In this document: in pieces, positions 14,079 through 23,842 of the stretch
Position numbering within the stretch: the first letter of the stretch is position 1
How the letters are laid out: each line of letters opens with the position of its first letter
The notes under the pieces: generated by a model
The model's database searches: none
Told to the model about the DNA's origin: nothing
The model's input: the letters and a program-made list of their open reading frames with translations, nothing else
Made by a program: the position numbers and the translations under genes
Source of the DNA: a virus
IMG/VR virus record: IMGVR_UViG_3300020411_000702
Span: 1-33,141 of that record
Length of the DNA stretch: 33,141 nt
Direction: 5' to 3' (one strand)

Positions 14079-17000
14079 TTGCAGATACCTCCATTTGCAT
14101 CAGCTTGTTTTTGAAGTTTTTCCAACTTCTTAGCTGCTTTTTGTTCAGCTAAGTCTAGGTTCCTTAGCGACTCATTTCCTGCTTGTATGTCTCCTAATGA
14201 GCCTCTCTTGGCTTTTTTAGTTGTCTTTGCAGGCTTAGTCTTTTTAACTGTCTCCTCTGGCACAATGCCTTCTGCTGTAAATTCCATCTTTTGTTTGGGC
14301 TTCTTAGGTGGCTTAGGTTCTAAGGTTTTAATTAATTTTTCTTGTTGTCTTTGAATATTTTTTAAAGGCTGTACGTTATTAATCAATTTATTGTCTATAA
14401 CATCTTCACCTTTCAAGGCATATTCCCATTTGCTGTATAACCCTAGTTTTCTCTTCTCTTCAAAAGGTAAATCTTCCCATCCGTTTTGCTGAATCCAAGC
14501 TTCCTTTTGCGCCCTTAATGATTTTGTATCTAATTCTTGATACTCACTTCTAAGTCTAAATTCATCAATAATTGCTCCTGAATTTTTGCCACCAGCTTCA
14601 TAAGCAGGAATCAAGTTTGCGTTATATAGCATTGAAAGTTGTCCTGTTTCATCAGAAAGCAATTCATCAATAAATGATTCTTGACTAAAGTTTGTTTTAG
14701 GTCTTTCAGGTAATGGTGATGATGGTGGTTGTATCTCTCCATTCCTAATAGCAGCTTCCAATATTCCTTGTTTCATCATTTCTCTTTCGCTTGCTTGCAT
14801 CCCTCTAGGTTTGTAATCCGCTTGAGGAACCATGCTTTCAACTCCCTCTGGATCAACTGATCTACCAAGCTTTGAAGTAGTTTTTATATCATCTGGCCCT
14901 AGTCCTAAATCTGTTTGTATTCCTTCCCCTGGTAATAATGGCCTGCCATAAAAGCCTGTTTTCTTGTAGTACTCAACAAATGCTTCGACAATATCTGACT
15001 TTTTAGATTGCCAAACCCTACGACCAGTTCTTTGTGTCACAATCGCAGCTATTTCTGGATTAGACATAGGGGCCGCAGCGCTTCTTAGTTCATCTCTGTG
15101 AAGCTGCATTAAATCATTTTTATATACGTCATAAGTAGGTGGGCCATCTTCATAAGGATCTAACGGCTTCTTAGTCGTTGGTTCTATTTGTTCTGGCTTG
15201 AATGGCTTTTTATTGGCAATCCTGTCGGCTTTTGCATCTCTTAAAATTGTGTTAGCAGATAATCTTTTAACATCTCTGCTTGCTTTCTTGATAATTTCTT
15301 CGGCTGTAACTCTTCCTATGTTTGCAACATTTATATAGTTCCCAATTGATTCAATAGGGCCATTTTTCCATTGCGTTCCAAAAGCCTTGTCAAACGATTG
15401 AATAATTCTATTAATTGCATCATCACCAGCTTTTATATCTTTTGGATCAACTTTATTAATCCAACTAAATAAGGTTGTTTCAACTCCTGTCTCTGGGTCA
15501 ATTAAAGGTGCAGGAGAGATATATTCATCTAATCCAAGCTTTAGTTGATCTCCTACTAAAATATCTTTTGGCTTGTCTTTGTTGATTAAATTATCAAGAT
15601 CTAATTGTGCTTGTTCTAGATCTTTCTGTAATGCTTTAACTTTTCTTTTTGCGCCTAATTCTGTTAAACCTCCTTTTCCAGCTTTCCCTTTTTTTGCTAA
15701 ATTTTCTGCGCCTACTTTTAGCTTTTCAGGAATTGAATCTAATTCAGCTTGAATACTTTTAACTTTTTCAGATTGTTGATTAATTAAATCAAGTTGCGCT
15801 TGTCTTCTTGCTGGAATATTTACTTGGTTATAAAGCTCTCTAAGTTGTACGTCTGATAGCTCATCTGTGTAGGCAAGAAAAGTATCAAGTTCAGGCCTTA
15901 CATCAGGTAACTCAAGTTGTCTTGGTTTAAACCCAGGCATAGGGGCAGGATTGCCAGCCATGCTTAGTTCTGTTAGCTGTTCTTCTGCTTTGTCTAATTC
16001 GTCAAGTTGTTTTGTTATATCTTCTCCAGTCGCATTAGCTTGTTTGATTAACTGACCTCTTTGAGATCTAATAGCATCGAACTGAGCTTTGATCTCCTTA
16101 TTGACAACGCCTGGATAAATCAATTCAAGTTGATTGTTTTCACCAACTTCAATCAGCCCCATCTTTGTTAGACGATCTCTCTGATCTGTGACTTGCTTAA
16201 TCTGCGTTTGTTCAGCAATTGCTCGACTAATAGCAGAATCGTATGTAGCTAATTCACCTCCTTTCCGACCTACTGGTAAACCATCAAGACCTTTCTCTAA
16301 TGCTGACTGATATGTGTTAACAGTTCCATCCGCTATGTCATCCAAGATCTCAACAGGAACACTTTTTGCAGTCGTAAAAGCATCTGTTGTTGCGTTAGCA
16401 AGCTTTCTGGTAACTCCTGAAAAGCCTAATATTCCAACAGGCATAGCGAAAGCATCAGTAGCCCATCCCTTTCCGAAAGAATCTAAATAATTGTCTCCAG
16501 GCTTAACGCTTAAAGGCAGATCTATATCTGTCTCAAAATATCTATTAATTAAGTCCTCTGTCAGGTTGGCTAAATTACCTTCTGAGTAATCAAAGAAAGG
16601 TGCAGCGAGACTTGTTGAAAGACTCCATCTTGCGGCAAATTTTCCTCTATCTGCCCACCTTTTAGCCCTATCAACAGCAACAGCAGATTTAATACCTTTA
16701 TTAGCTATTCGAGATCTTCTTAAGGCATTAGCAAGAGAATAGAGCCATGCTGCTCTGCTACCCATCTTGAGGAGACTTGCTCCTGTCCACCATCCTGCGA
16801 TTTCTGCACCAGCCGCTTCACCAAGATCCAAGCCAGCCTCATCAGATTTAGTTACCCCTTCTCTACCAAGCCTGAAAGGGTTAAATCTTCTTGCAGTTTC
16901 ATCGCTTATTTTTAAATAATTATCGCTAACGTCTATTGGTTTTTTTTGTATTAAGTCACCAGTTGCATTAGTTAAATTAGTAATTGCGTTCCAAGGCCCA

Positions 17001-17188
17001 ACGACCATACCAGCCTTTACATCTTCAGAACCTAAAGTATTAAGTAGCTGAACAGCAGGCTTAAACACACCAGCCGTTTCTTCGGCAATAGTTTCCTTAG
17101 TTTGTTGACTTTCAGTTCTTGTTAAGTTCCTAGGTTTTAAACCATCAATTTCTGCTTCAGTAAGAGAAGGTAAGTTAAAAGTTTCCAT
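14075..17188 (-). CDS. Internal virion / ejection protein (gp16-like, first part)
   Basis: This 1037-aa protein has an N-terminal region (residues 120-160) that is hydrophobic and Trp-rich (AGAEIAGWWTGASLLKMGSR), possibly membrane-interacting. Residues 330-560 hold long coiled-coil helices rich in Lys, Glu and Gln. The C-terminal 100 residues are very basic and Pro/Lys-rich (PKPPKKPKQK, KKTKPAKTTKKAKRG), which suggests DNA contact. A GAGG site lies 8 nt before the ATG. It lies between the gp15-like gene and the 1177-aa protein. Together the two exceed T7 gp16 by about 900 residues. The assignment is from order, size and composition, not a recognised domain. Confidence 0.78.
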   Translation of the reverse strand: METFNLPSLTEAEIDGLKPRNLTRTESQQTKETIAEETAGVFKPAVQLLNTLGSEDVKAGMVVGPWNAITNLTNATGDLIQKKPIDVSDNYLKISDETARRFNPFRLGREGVTKSDEAGLDLGEAAGAEIAGWWTGASLLKMGSRAAWLYSLANALRRSRIANKGIKSAVAVDRAKRWADRGKFAARWSLSTSLAAPFFDYSEGNLANLTEDLINRYFETDIDLPLSVKPGDNYLDSFGKGWATDAFAMPVGILGFSGVTRKLANATTDAFTTAKSVPVEILDDIADGTVNTYQSALEKGLDGLPVGRKGGELATYDSAISRAIAEQTQIKQVTDQRDRLTKMGLIEVGENNQLELIYPGVVNKEIKAQFDAIRSQRGQLIKQANATGEDITKQLDELDKAEEQLTELSMAGNPAPMPGFKPRQLELPDVRPELDTFLAYTDELSDVQLRELYNQVNIPARRQAQLDLINQQSEKVKSIQAELDSIPEKLKVGAENLAKKGKAGKGGLTELGAKRKVKALQKDLEQAQLDLDNLINKDKPKDILVGDQLKLGLDEYISPAPLIDPETGVETTLFSWINKVDPKDIKAGDDAINRIIQSFDKAFGTQWKNGPIESIGNYINVANIGRVTAEEIIKKASRDVKRLSANTILRDAKADRIANKKPFKPEQIEPTTKKPLDPYEDGPPTYDVYKNDLMQLHRDELRSAAAPMSNPEIAAIVTQRTGRRVWQSKKSDIVEAFVEYYKKTGFYGRPLLPGEGIQTDLGLGPDDIKTTSKLGRSVDPEGVESMVPQADYKPRGMQASEREMMKQGILEAAIRNGEIQPPSSPLPERPKTNFSQESFIDELLSDETGQLSMLYNANLIPAYEAGGKNSGAIIDEFRLRSEYQELDTKSLRAQKEAWIQQNGWEDLPFEEKRKLGLYSKWEYALKGEDVIDNKLINNVQPLKNIQRQQEKLIKTLEPKPPKKPKQKMEFTAEGIVPEETVKKTKPAKTTKKAKRGSLGDIQAGNESLRNLDLAEQKAAKKLEKLQKQADANGGICK

Positions 17189-17190
17189 GT

Positions 17191-20082
17191 TTAAGACCTC
17201 GGTAAAGTTGAAAGATCAGAGCGTTCTTTCAATAATGTTTTTAATGCCTTAGCATAATTAGGATCAGTTGCATAACCCTGTTGCTGCAATAGTTCTGCTA
17301 TCTTTTCTGGGCTGCCTCCTGACTCTACTCCTGTATATCCTTTATAATCTTTATACCATCTATCTATTAAGTATTTAAAAGAATCTCTAGGTGAATCAAA
17401 GTTTATAAAATAATCTTTTGTTTTTGTAGATTTGCCTTGTTTATTATCTTCTTCTGTATTCGTTAATGTAGTATTACCTCCTTTTAATCCTTTAAGTCCA
17501 AAGTAATTATGTGTTCCGCTAGGTTTTCTACCAAAGCCAGATTCTTTAGCGAATTGTGCTGCAATAACTTCAGGGTATTTTGCGCCTAATTCAGTTGCTA
17601 AAGACATAGCAGCTTGCCATCTCTCGTCATCTGTACCAGTAAGAAGTTTGCTTCTAGGGTTAAGCATTGTTATTTCAGAAGCACTAGCAGGGCCACCAAA
17701 AAGCATATTGGCTAACCAGTTGGAACCTGATTGCTGCATGTATGCACTTGAAACTGTTGAGTTTTCTTTTCTTGAATTGATTCTTTCTAGTAAAAATCTT
17801 TTTATATTGCCGTCTGGGTCTAATCTCTCTGCGTAAAACTTGAGTTGTTCAAGCATAAGTTTATCTGGGTGTACTCCTGCCCTTTCAGCTATTTTGATGA
17901 ACCGATCAGAATAGGAATTACTTTCTCTAAAGCTTGTAAGCTCTGAATAAATAAAACGTCCATTGATAATTGCTCTGCTTTCATACGTCTTGATCACATG
18001 AGTAGGTAATGAAAAAGAATCCTTTTGATTAAGTTCTACATCGTCAAAATCATTACCGCCTCTATCTGTTGTTGGTGGTGTTCTTTTCCCAGGGTCGCCA
18101 CCTTCTCGATCTAATTTTGATACAGGATTAATATCAAAAGAATCTGTTCCTGCTTGATCCTTGATTCCAAAATATGCTTTCATCTTTTCTTCGCCGACTG
18201 CTCTCGCATAAATCGTTTGGAACGTAATATTATTTGGATCTTTCTTAAAGAGATTCGTTCTTGCTTGTTGCTTGAGGTTTGTTTTTACAGTAGGCCCAAG
18301 GATTTCACCAGGATTCTTTTTTCTCCAATCAGTTAGTAGAGAATTGAATTCAACTTTTAAAGCATCATTGACATCGTTATAGAACCTTATGTATTCAGGC
18401 TTCTCTTGAGCTAGTGCGTTGCCAAAGAGCGCTGCTGCTGTAAGACCTTCTCCTACAATCATTGAGGAGCCAGCCTGTTCCATTGCCTTTATGTCAGGTA
18501 AAGCAAGGGCTTCTTTGGCGATATCTCTTAATTCAGTTTCTATCCCTTCTGGTAATTTTTCTAGTTCTGTTCTGTATTCTGAAACCGCTTGATTTAATCT
18601 TTTAGCGACGGTTGGCCTTTCACTAGGTGCAGCTTTTTCAGTAATTTCTCTAATGTTTTTATATAGGGTTTCAGGATCTTTTAGTAACTCTGGTGTTAAT
18701 CCATTTTCAAATTGACTGATCTTACGTTCAGTTGTTATTGCATCATCTGACTCTAAAAACTCTTCTGATTTTTGTTCTATTTTTGTTTGGTCATTAAGCC
18801 ATTCTTGCATATCTACCCAATCTTCAAACTCTGGGTTGTCAGTAAATAAATCTTTAATTTTCTTTTTCCACGCTGGACTTCCTACAGGTTCACTCCCTGG
18901 GCCATCTGCCCCCCAATAAAGTGCAGAACCTTTAATTTCAAAACCTTTTTGTCTATTTTCAAATATCTTTGATTTTCTTTCTAAGGCTTTTGACTCTAGT
19001 TCTAAAAATGTGCCTGGATTTGTATCACCGAATAAAGGTCTACTCTCCCATTCCATGTCAGGGCTACCGACTCTTATATTCCTAATTGCATCTGCAATAG
19101 GAGTTTCATCCATGAAGCCTGTTAGCTCTTTCTGAAGTGCTTTCCAGACTTTTACTTTGTCCTCTCCTCCAAATAGAGATAAAGCCTGATCTATTTCTCT
19201 TGTTAAGGCATGAGCCGCTAACTCAGTAAACCTAGGGTCAGTCATTGGGATCATCCCAACAGGGCCAAGGAAAAATCCGTTTACGGCATAGTCATCAACT
19301 AACCCTTTAATAGCTGCAATTGTTTTTTGTTGTGTGTCTACTTGTAAGGTTGAGTCCCATAACTTTTCATGCTTGTCTGTGTAGTCGTCATAAGCTCTAT
19401 TTTCTTTAGGGACTACATAGTATTGATACTCTTTTTCATCACCAGTTAATTGATATTTATCTTGTACTTGTTTTACAAGTTCATATCTTCTTTTTACTAA
19501 TTCTGAAGAACCAGGCTTAATTGTTGCTAGGAGTGATGCGTTATTAGCTAAATCTTCTTTATAAACATTATCTATTTCATTTGCAGCTAATTGAGCTAAA
19601 GCTCTTCTTCTTCCAGTTAACTCAAAAGGATTAGTAGTCTTTAGTAATACTGCTGCCTCTTGATCTATTTTCCATAAAGCTCCTATTTGTGCGGCAACAT
19701 TGCCAGCCGATTTTTCCTCCTGAACTTGTAAAGATAATTTTGCTTTCGCTATTTCATTCTCTGCCTGTTTTTTTGCAAATTCGGTAGCATCATTAAAGCC
19801 TTTTTCAATTCTCCTTTGTCCATAGGCCATGTATGCGTTAGTGCCTGCTGCTATTAAGTTCTGGGTGAACGGCCCTAGCGCTTCAGATAATTGTTGAAAC
19901 TGGTTAAATCCTTGTACGTTTCCCTGACTTCCCCTTTGCAAAGTAGCGATCTGTGGAACACTACCAATCATTGATGGTTTAGCTGCGCCTGCTGTTTGCT
20001 TTTGCCCTGGAGTTATAAAAGAACCTAAAGGCTTTGCGACTGGTGTTATTTGTCCGAAAGGGAGTTGTTTTTCTTTAGCCAT
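17191..20082 (-). CDS. gp15-like internal virion protein with C-terminal glucosaminidase
   Basis: This 963-aa protein has an N-terminal, largely helical region of about 800 residues that fits T7 gp15 in position and style, part of the ejected trans-envelope tube. Residues about 816-963 form a glucosaminidase (FlgJ/LytG-type, PF01832-like) domain. It shows EVIAAQFAKESGFGRKPSGT with the expected catalytic Glu near 847, then HNYFGLKG (the family's N-x-F/Y-G-x-K-G), then FINFDSPRDSFKYLIDRW and a closing Y-A-x-D-P-x-Y-A-x-x-L motif. The domain should cleave peptidoglycan during DNA entry. In T7 this job belongs to the N-terminal transglycosylase of gp16. The start at 20082 has no visible ribosome site. 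Confidence 0.88.
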   Translation of the reverse strand: MAKEKQLPFGQITPVAKPLGSFITPGQKQTAGAAKPSMIGSVPQIATLQRGSQGNVQGFNQFQQLSEALGPFTQNLIAAGTNAYMAYGQRRIEKGFNDATEFAKKQAENEIAKAKLSLQVQEEKSAGNVAAQIGALWKIDQEAAVLLKTTNPFELTGRRRALAQLAANEIDNVYKEDLANNASLLATIKPGSSELVKRRYELVKQVQDKYQLTGDEKEYQYYVVPKENRAYDDYTDKHEKLWDSTLQVDTQQKTIAAIKGLVDDYAVNGFFLGPVGMIPMTDPRFTELAAHALTREIDQALSLFGGEDKVKVWKALQKELTGFMDETPIADAIRNIRVGSPDMEWESRPLFGDTNPGTFLELESKALERKSKIFENRQKGFEIKGSALYWGADGPGSEPVGSPAWKKKIKDLFTDNPEFEDWVDMQEWLNDQTKIEQKSEEFLESDDAITTERKISQFENGLTPELLKDPETLYKNIREITEKAAPSERPTVAKRLNQAVSEYRTELEKLPEGIETELRDIAKEALALPDIKAMEQAGSSMIVGEGLTAAALFGNALAQEKPEYIRFYNDVNDALKVEFNSLLTDWRKKNPGEILGPTVKTNLKQQARTNLFKKDPNNITFQTIYARAVGEEKMKAYFGIKDQAGTDSFDINPVSKLDREGGDPGKRTPPTTDRGGNDFDDVELNQKDSFSLPTHVIKTYESRAIINGRFIYSELTSFRESNSYSDRFIKIAERAGVHPDKLMLEQLKFYAERLDPDGNIKRFLLERINSRKENSTVSSAYMQQSGSNWLANMLFGGPASASEITMLNPRSKLLTGTDDERWQAAMSLATELGAKYPEVIAAQFAKESGFGRKPSGTHNYFGLKGLKGGNTTLTNTEEDNKQGKSTKTKDYFINFDSPRDSFKYLIDRWYKDYKGYTGVESGGSPEKIAELLQQQGYATDPNYAKALKTLLKERSDLSTLPRS

Positions 20083-20085
20083 CGT

Positions 20086-20895
20086 TTATTTGTTTTGTAG
20101 GGCTTGTAAAGTGTCAGCTTTGTTTTTTACGTCGTAGTAAGTGCTAACTCCACCTAAGACAGCAGAGCCAGCATTAAGGAGTGCTGCACCCTTTGATGGG
20201 CCTGCACCTGTCATGGTTGGGCCACTAGGAGTAATCAAAGTAGGCAATGGTGCAAACGGTGGTATTGGATCTATATAAGGCTGCTCTTCATAGAACTGTT
20301 GGCTATTCCAACGACTTATATATTGAGCGACTTGTGCCGCTTGCGTTCTGTTGTATTGCCTTGTTCTTAACCCTTCATTGATCTGCTGTAACGCTTCATA
20401 ATCTCCCTGTTGTCTTGAGTAGTCATTCACTATTCGATCAACTGAATTACCTTCTGCGCCCATTGCCTGAACTGAAGCTCTAGCTTGTAAAGCTCTCCAT
20501 CTATATTGCTTAGTTGCAACAGCATCTTGCATTGAAACTTCTTCAAACTGTTGGCTTATTGCTTCGCTATCACTAATAAAACTTGCGCCTGCTGCTGCTC
20601 TTGTTTCTGCTACAACCTCCGCTTGTCTGATTGATTTGGTTAGCTCAACATTTCTAAGTGAATTGACATAGGAAAGTTGGCTGTTGTGATTAACTGTTTC
20701 TTTCCAATAATTATGTTGTTGATTTGCATCTCTAATCTTTGCATTAAATCCAGCTTGCCAAGCAGCAAATTTATTATTTGCATCTTGAAAAGCTTTTTGG
20801 TTTACATAGTTTTGTTTTTGAGCTTTATACCCTGCAAATGCTTGGAATATACCTAGACCCATTTGGCCTAGACCTAATGCGGTTGCTGGATCCAT
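20086..20895 (-). CDS. gp14-like internal virion / ejection protein
   Basis: This 269-aa protein opens with a Gly-rich hydrophobic segment (ATALGLGQMGLGIFQAFAGY) like those of T7 gp14 family proteins. A long Gln/Asn/Ala-rich helix follows, with AAGASFISDSEAISQQFEEV and MGAEGNSVDRIVNDYSRQQG, close in pattern to T7 gp14 (I-R-A-A-x-G-E-S-M-L-E-G-S-S-M-D-R-I). In T7, gp14 is ejected first and inserts in the outer membrane. A GGAGG site lies 8 nt before the ATG, and the start overlaps the gp13-like stop (TAATG). Confidence 0.88.
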   Translation of the reverse strand: MDPATALGLGQMGLGIFQAFAGYKAQKQNYVNQKAFQDANNKFAAWQAGFNAKIRDANQQHNYWKETVNHNSQLSYVNSLRNVELTKSIRQAEVVAETRAAAGASFISDSEAISQQFEEVSMQDAVATKQYRWRALQARASVQAMGAEGNSVDRIVNDYSRQQGDYEALQQINEGLRTRQYNRTQAAQVAQYISRWNSQQFYEEQPYIDPIPPFAPLPTLITPSGPTMTGAGPSKGAALLNAGSAVLGGVSTYYDVKNKADTLQALQNK

Positions 20896-21341
20896 TACGC
20901 TTTCCTCCAGAAGTGGCTAAACAATTGAGCGCTTGCACCCATTGGAGCTGGTGTATCAATCGTGAAACCCAAGTGCTTTAACCATCGGATAGTTGTTTGA
21001 TTTGAATACATTGCCCAGTTATGTAAGAAGTCATTGCCATCTTCAATTAGGCCGTCAACCCATTTTCGACCTCCACGAATGAATTGCCTTCGATGACTAG
21101 AAGTTGCAAATAAATCATCTGTTCCTAATAACCAAATCAAAGAATCATTCACGCCACATATACCTACTGGTAATCCATTATCTCCATCTATGCAATGACA
21201 AACATCGCTACCCTTCCAACTTTCTAACACAGCCTCTTTAGCAGTAATGCCATGACTATAATGCACTTCCAATTCATCTTGCTTTCTTACATTATTGCTT
21301 ATGTACTCCACTCTTGCAGGAGTCGCAATAGCCCACTTCAT
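20895..21341 (-). CDS. gp13-like internal virion protein
   Basis: This 148-aa protein (T7 gp13 is 138 aa) has the matching layout: an N-terminal region on host-directed behaviour (LESWKGSDVC), a central GDNGLPVGICG strand pair, SLIWLLGTDDLF, and a C-terminal MYSNQTTIRWLKHLGFTI. The last motif looks like the N-x-x-x-x-x-x-L/Y-x-x-x-G-F motif of GNAT acyltransferases, a fold also suspected for the T7 family. Whether it has activity is unknown. It overlaps gp12 by 4 nt and gp14 by 1 nt. It is likely needed for virion assembly or maturation. Confidence 0.88.
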   Translation of the reverse strand: MKWAIATPARVEYISNNVRKQDELEVHYSHGITAKEAVLESWKGSDVCHCIDGDNGLPVGICGVNDSLIWLLGTDDLFATSSHRRQFIRGGRKWVDGLIEDGNDFLHNWAMYSNQTTIRWLKHLGFTIDTPAPMGASAQLFSHFWRKA

Positions 21342-23842
21342 TGGACACCTCTAGCTTGACTTGTTAATAATCCAACCCATTCACATGTACTAAATTTGCA
21401 AGGGTGAATTGTGTCGTTATGAATCTCGACAATGCAGTTCTCACCTTTGGAATTAATAGGAATTCTGAACACTCCTTCATGGTATCTATCTTCATCTTCT
21501 CCATATCCCCCAGGAGGAAGAGCGCTGCCGAGTAAAGAATTTCTTACTCGTAATGATGTGTTGTCATATTTATAAATAGCTGTATCTCTACGTTCAGCCA
21601 TGACGTGAATTTCAAAATAATAGGTTTCGTGATATCTGATTTTTGCATGTCTAATTTGTGATCTCTCTGTGTTACTTGCAGCCTTGCCACCGCCAATTTC
21701 TCTATAAAGTTTAAACTTGCTAAATCTATAAATAAAATCAAACGGTTCTCCAAAATAAATAGGTGCGGAAGACCAATCGCCGTCAGCAACAATTTGATTG
21801 CCACTAGTAGCGGAACCAAGAAAAACTCCTCCATTGCTTGAGGTGTCATAACCTGACCAAGCCTCAGTTTTAGCAGCAATGGTATATTGCAAAGTCCATG
21901 TAGTCTTTTTAGTTATTGCGTCATAAGTTCCTGCCCCAACTCTTATTGGTGCTGGTGTGTCTGTAGTTGTTGAAATCTGTCTGTCTAATAAGAATGGATA
22001 TGGCTTTGGAGTTACATCACTAAGTCGATCTGATACTGCTACTTTCTCAAGCCAAACATCGTTCCCATATTGCGCTAATAAATAAATAACTTCTTCAACG
22101 CAGAGAATTTGAAGAATCCTTGTTACTCCTGAGAACTCCCAGTAAGACCAACTGCTTTGCGCTCGTTCTGTTCCTTGCCCCTGGTTTCTGTAAAAGTATT
22201 TATAAACATAAATTCTTTTTTCAAAGCCCGACTTGTCAGACAAGGCAAACCATGAATTGCCTGTATCGTTAGTTGTTAATTTATAAACATCAGATGGAAT
22301 ATAACTACTGACATAGCTAGTTAAATCAGACGCATCAGCAATTAAAGCAGAGCCAGCGCCCTTAACACTAAACTCTCTAAATTGACTCCATTGACCGTTT
22401 GTTTGACAGAAGATAATCGTGCCAGCAACAGGAACAGGTCTGCATTGAATATCTATTTCATATTGAGTTAGTACAGATATAACTGCACTTTTAGGTGTAA
22501 GTATTGTTTCTGCTGCATTAAATCTAAATTGAATTTGGTCAGAAAATACAATCAATTCATCCTGATATGGTATGGCATATCTAAGGATTGATACTTTATT
22601 ATTACTTGCCTGAATATCAATCGGATCAGAATCTAATACTGTAGTTACTGTTTCTGGGTAGAAACTAAAAAATTCTTTGGCACGACTTAAGACAATAAAT
22701 TCATCAGCGAGGAAACCTAATCTTCCTTTATAAATAAATACATCTTGAATGGGATAGCCAATAAAACTTGGGTTAGGGGCGCTGAGTGAATCACCACATG
22801 TTCTTTCTCCCCATAAAGGGATCTTCGTTCCTCCCTGTGTTGAACCGTCAGCAGGGCCAAAGTAAAATTGACCAGAAGCTAGACGCACCAATACTTGAGG
22901 CATTGTTGTGTCATTTATGCGATAAGTCTCACCAGGACTGACACATTCTTGCCATGTGCCTTCTCCAAAAGTCCCTGACTTTGGAACGAATTCTATGTAG
23001 TAGTTGTCAAAGTTATTACCTGGATCTCCAATAATTTCAATTTGATATCCGTTTGGCGCAATCGTTGGTAGCTCTGTAAAAACTTGTGCGTTATTTGTGA
23101 TTGCAGTTATGTCGGCATTTGCTCTTGCACATTTTGTTGAAACTGTTATTGGACTTGATGACGTTGCATGAATAACACTTCCACTTCTGGTAAACGTCAC
23201 ACCTGTCACACCTGACAAGCCAGAAATAATATTTGTGGCAATAGTCGCTGTATCAATTCTGTGTTCAGTTGTAGTGCCTCCACTGACAACAACAGGTGCT
23301 ACCGCCGTCGTTACTGTTGCTAATGTTCCATTGACATTACATTCATACTGTTGTCCATAATTTGCGGCCTTAATCCAAATCAAACATTCGTGAGCAGCAG
23401 GACGAGCAACAGCAGGGGCTGTCTCTGGTCTCATCGCAGGGACTTCTCTTGTATTGCTTATAAAAGTAAAGTCGGCAATAGTCGCTGCTCTTATATCTGT
23501 CTTAGCACTAACTACAGAGTTTAAATAGTTATAAGCTCCTGGGGCTGCGTTAACTGTCTTTTCATTTCCATCTAAATCAAAAACTTTTATTGCTGTTTTT
23601 CCAATAACAACTAAATATTTTTCACCAGAATCACGCAGTATTTGATGAAAGAAAACATCGCCAAAACTAGAGGTTGAAACCTTTTTAATACATTGAGTTC
23701 CTTCTCTTTTCCTAAGTCCCTCGGCAAGAGAACTCATCCCATTGACTTGTTTCTCTGCTTGTGTGGGATCTCTTTGAGCGTCAGGTTGTAGTGATGTCCC
23801 CTGAATTAAATTCGGGATTGTATAAGAAGCAAGATTAGCCAT
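21338..23842 (-). CDS. Tail tubular protein B / nozzle (T7 gp12-like)
   Basis: This protein is 834 aa (T7 gp12 is 794). The N-terminus MANLASYTIPNLIQGTSLQP continues with DAQRDPTQAEKQVNG and SLAEGLRKREGT, closely matching the T7 signature of I-x-N-L-x-x-G-x-S-Q-Q-P...Q-V-N-G-x-S-S...E-G-L-x-K-R. It forms the nozzle of the short tail. I chose ATG 23842 over the in-frame ATG 23848 because GGGGG lies 7 nt before the former and runs almost into the latter. The gene overlaps the end of the gp11-like gene and is coupled to gp13 by 4 nt. Confidence 0.95.
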   Translation of the reverse strand: MANLASYTIPNLIQGTSLQPDAQRDPTQAEKQVNGMSSLAEGLRKREGTQCIKKVSTSSFGDVFFHQILRDSGEKYLVVIGKTAIKVFDLDGNEKTVNAAPGAYNYLNSVVSAKTDIRAATIADFTFISNTREVPAMRPETAPAVARPAAHECLIWIKAANYGQQYECNVNGTLATVTTAVAPVVVSGGTTTEHRIDTATIATNIISGLSGVTGVTFTRSGSVIHATSSSPITVSTKCARANADITAITNNAQVFTELPTIAPNGYQIEIIGDPGNNFDNYYIEFVPKSGTFGEGTWQECVSPGETYRINDTTMPQVLVRLASGQFYFGPADGSTQGGTKIPLWGERTCGDSLSAPNPSFIGYPIQDVFIYKGRLGFLADEFIVLSRAKEFFSFYPETVTTVLDSDPIDIQASNNKVSILRYAIPYQDELIVFSDQIQFRFNAAETILTPKSAVISVLTQYEIDIQCRPVPVAGTIIFCQTNGQWSQFREFSVKGAGSALIADASDLTSYVSSYIPSDVYKLTTNDTGNSWFALSDKSGFEKRIYVYKYFYRNQGQGTERAQSSWSYWEFSGVTRILQILCVEEVIYLLAQYGNDVWLEKVAVSDRLSDVTPKPYPFLLDRQISTTTDTPAPIRVGAGTYDAITKKTTWTLQYTIAAKTEAWSGYDTSSNGGVFLGSATSGNQIVADGDWSSAPIYFGEPFDFIYRFSKFKLYREIGGGKAASNTERSQIRHAKIRYHETYYFEIHVMAERRDTAIYKYDNTSLRVRNSLLGSALPPGGYGEDEDRYHEGVFRIPINSKGENCIVEIHNDTIHPCKFSTCEWVGLLTSQARGVQ

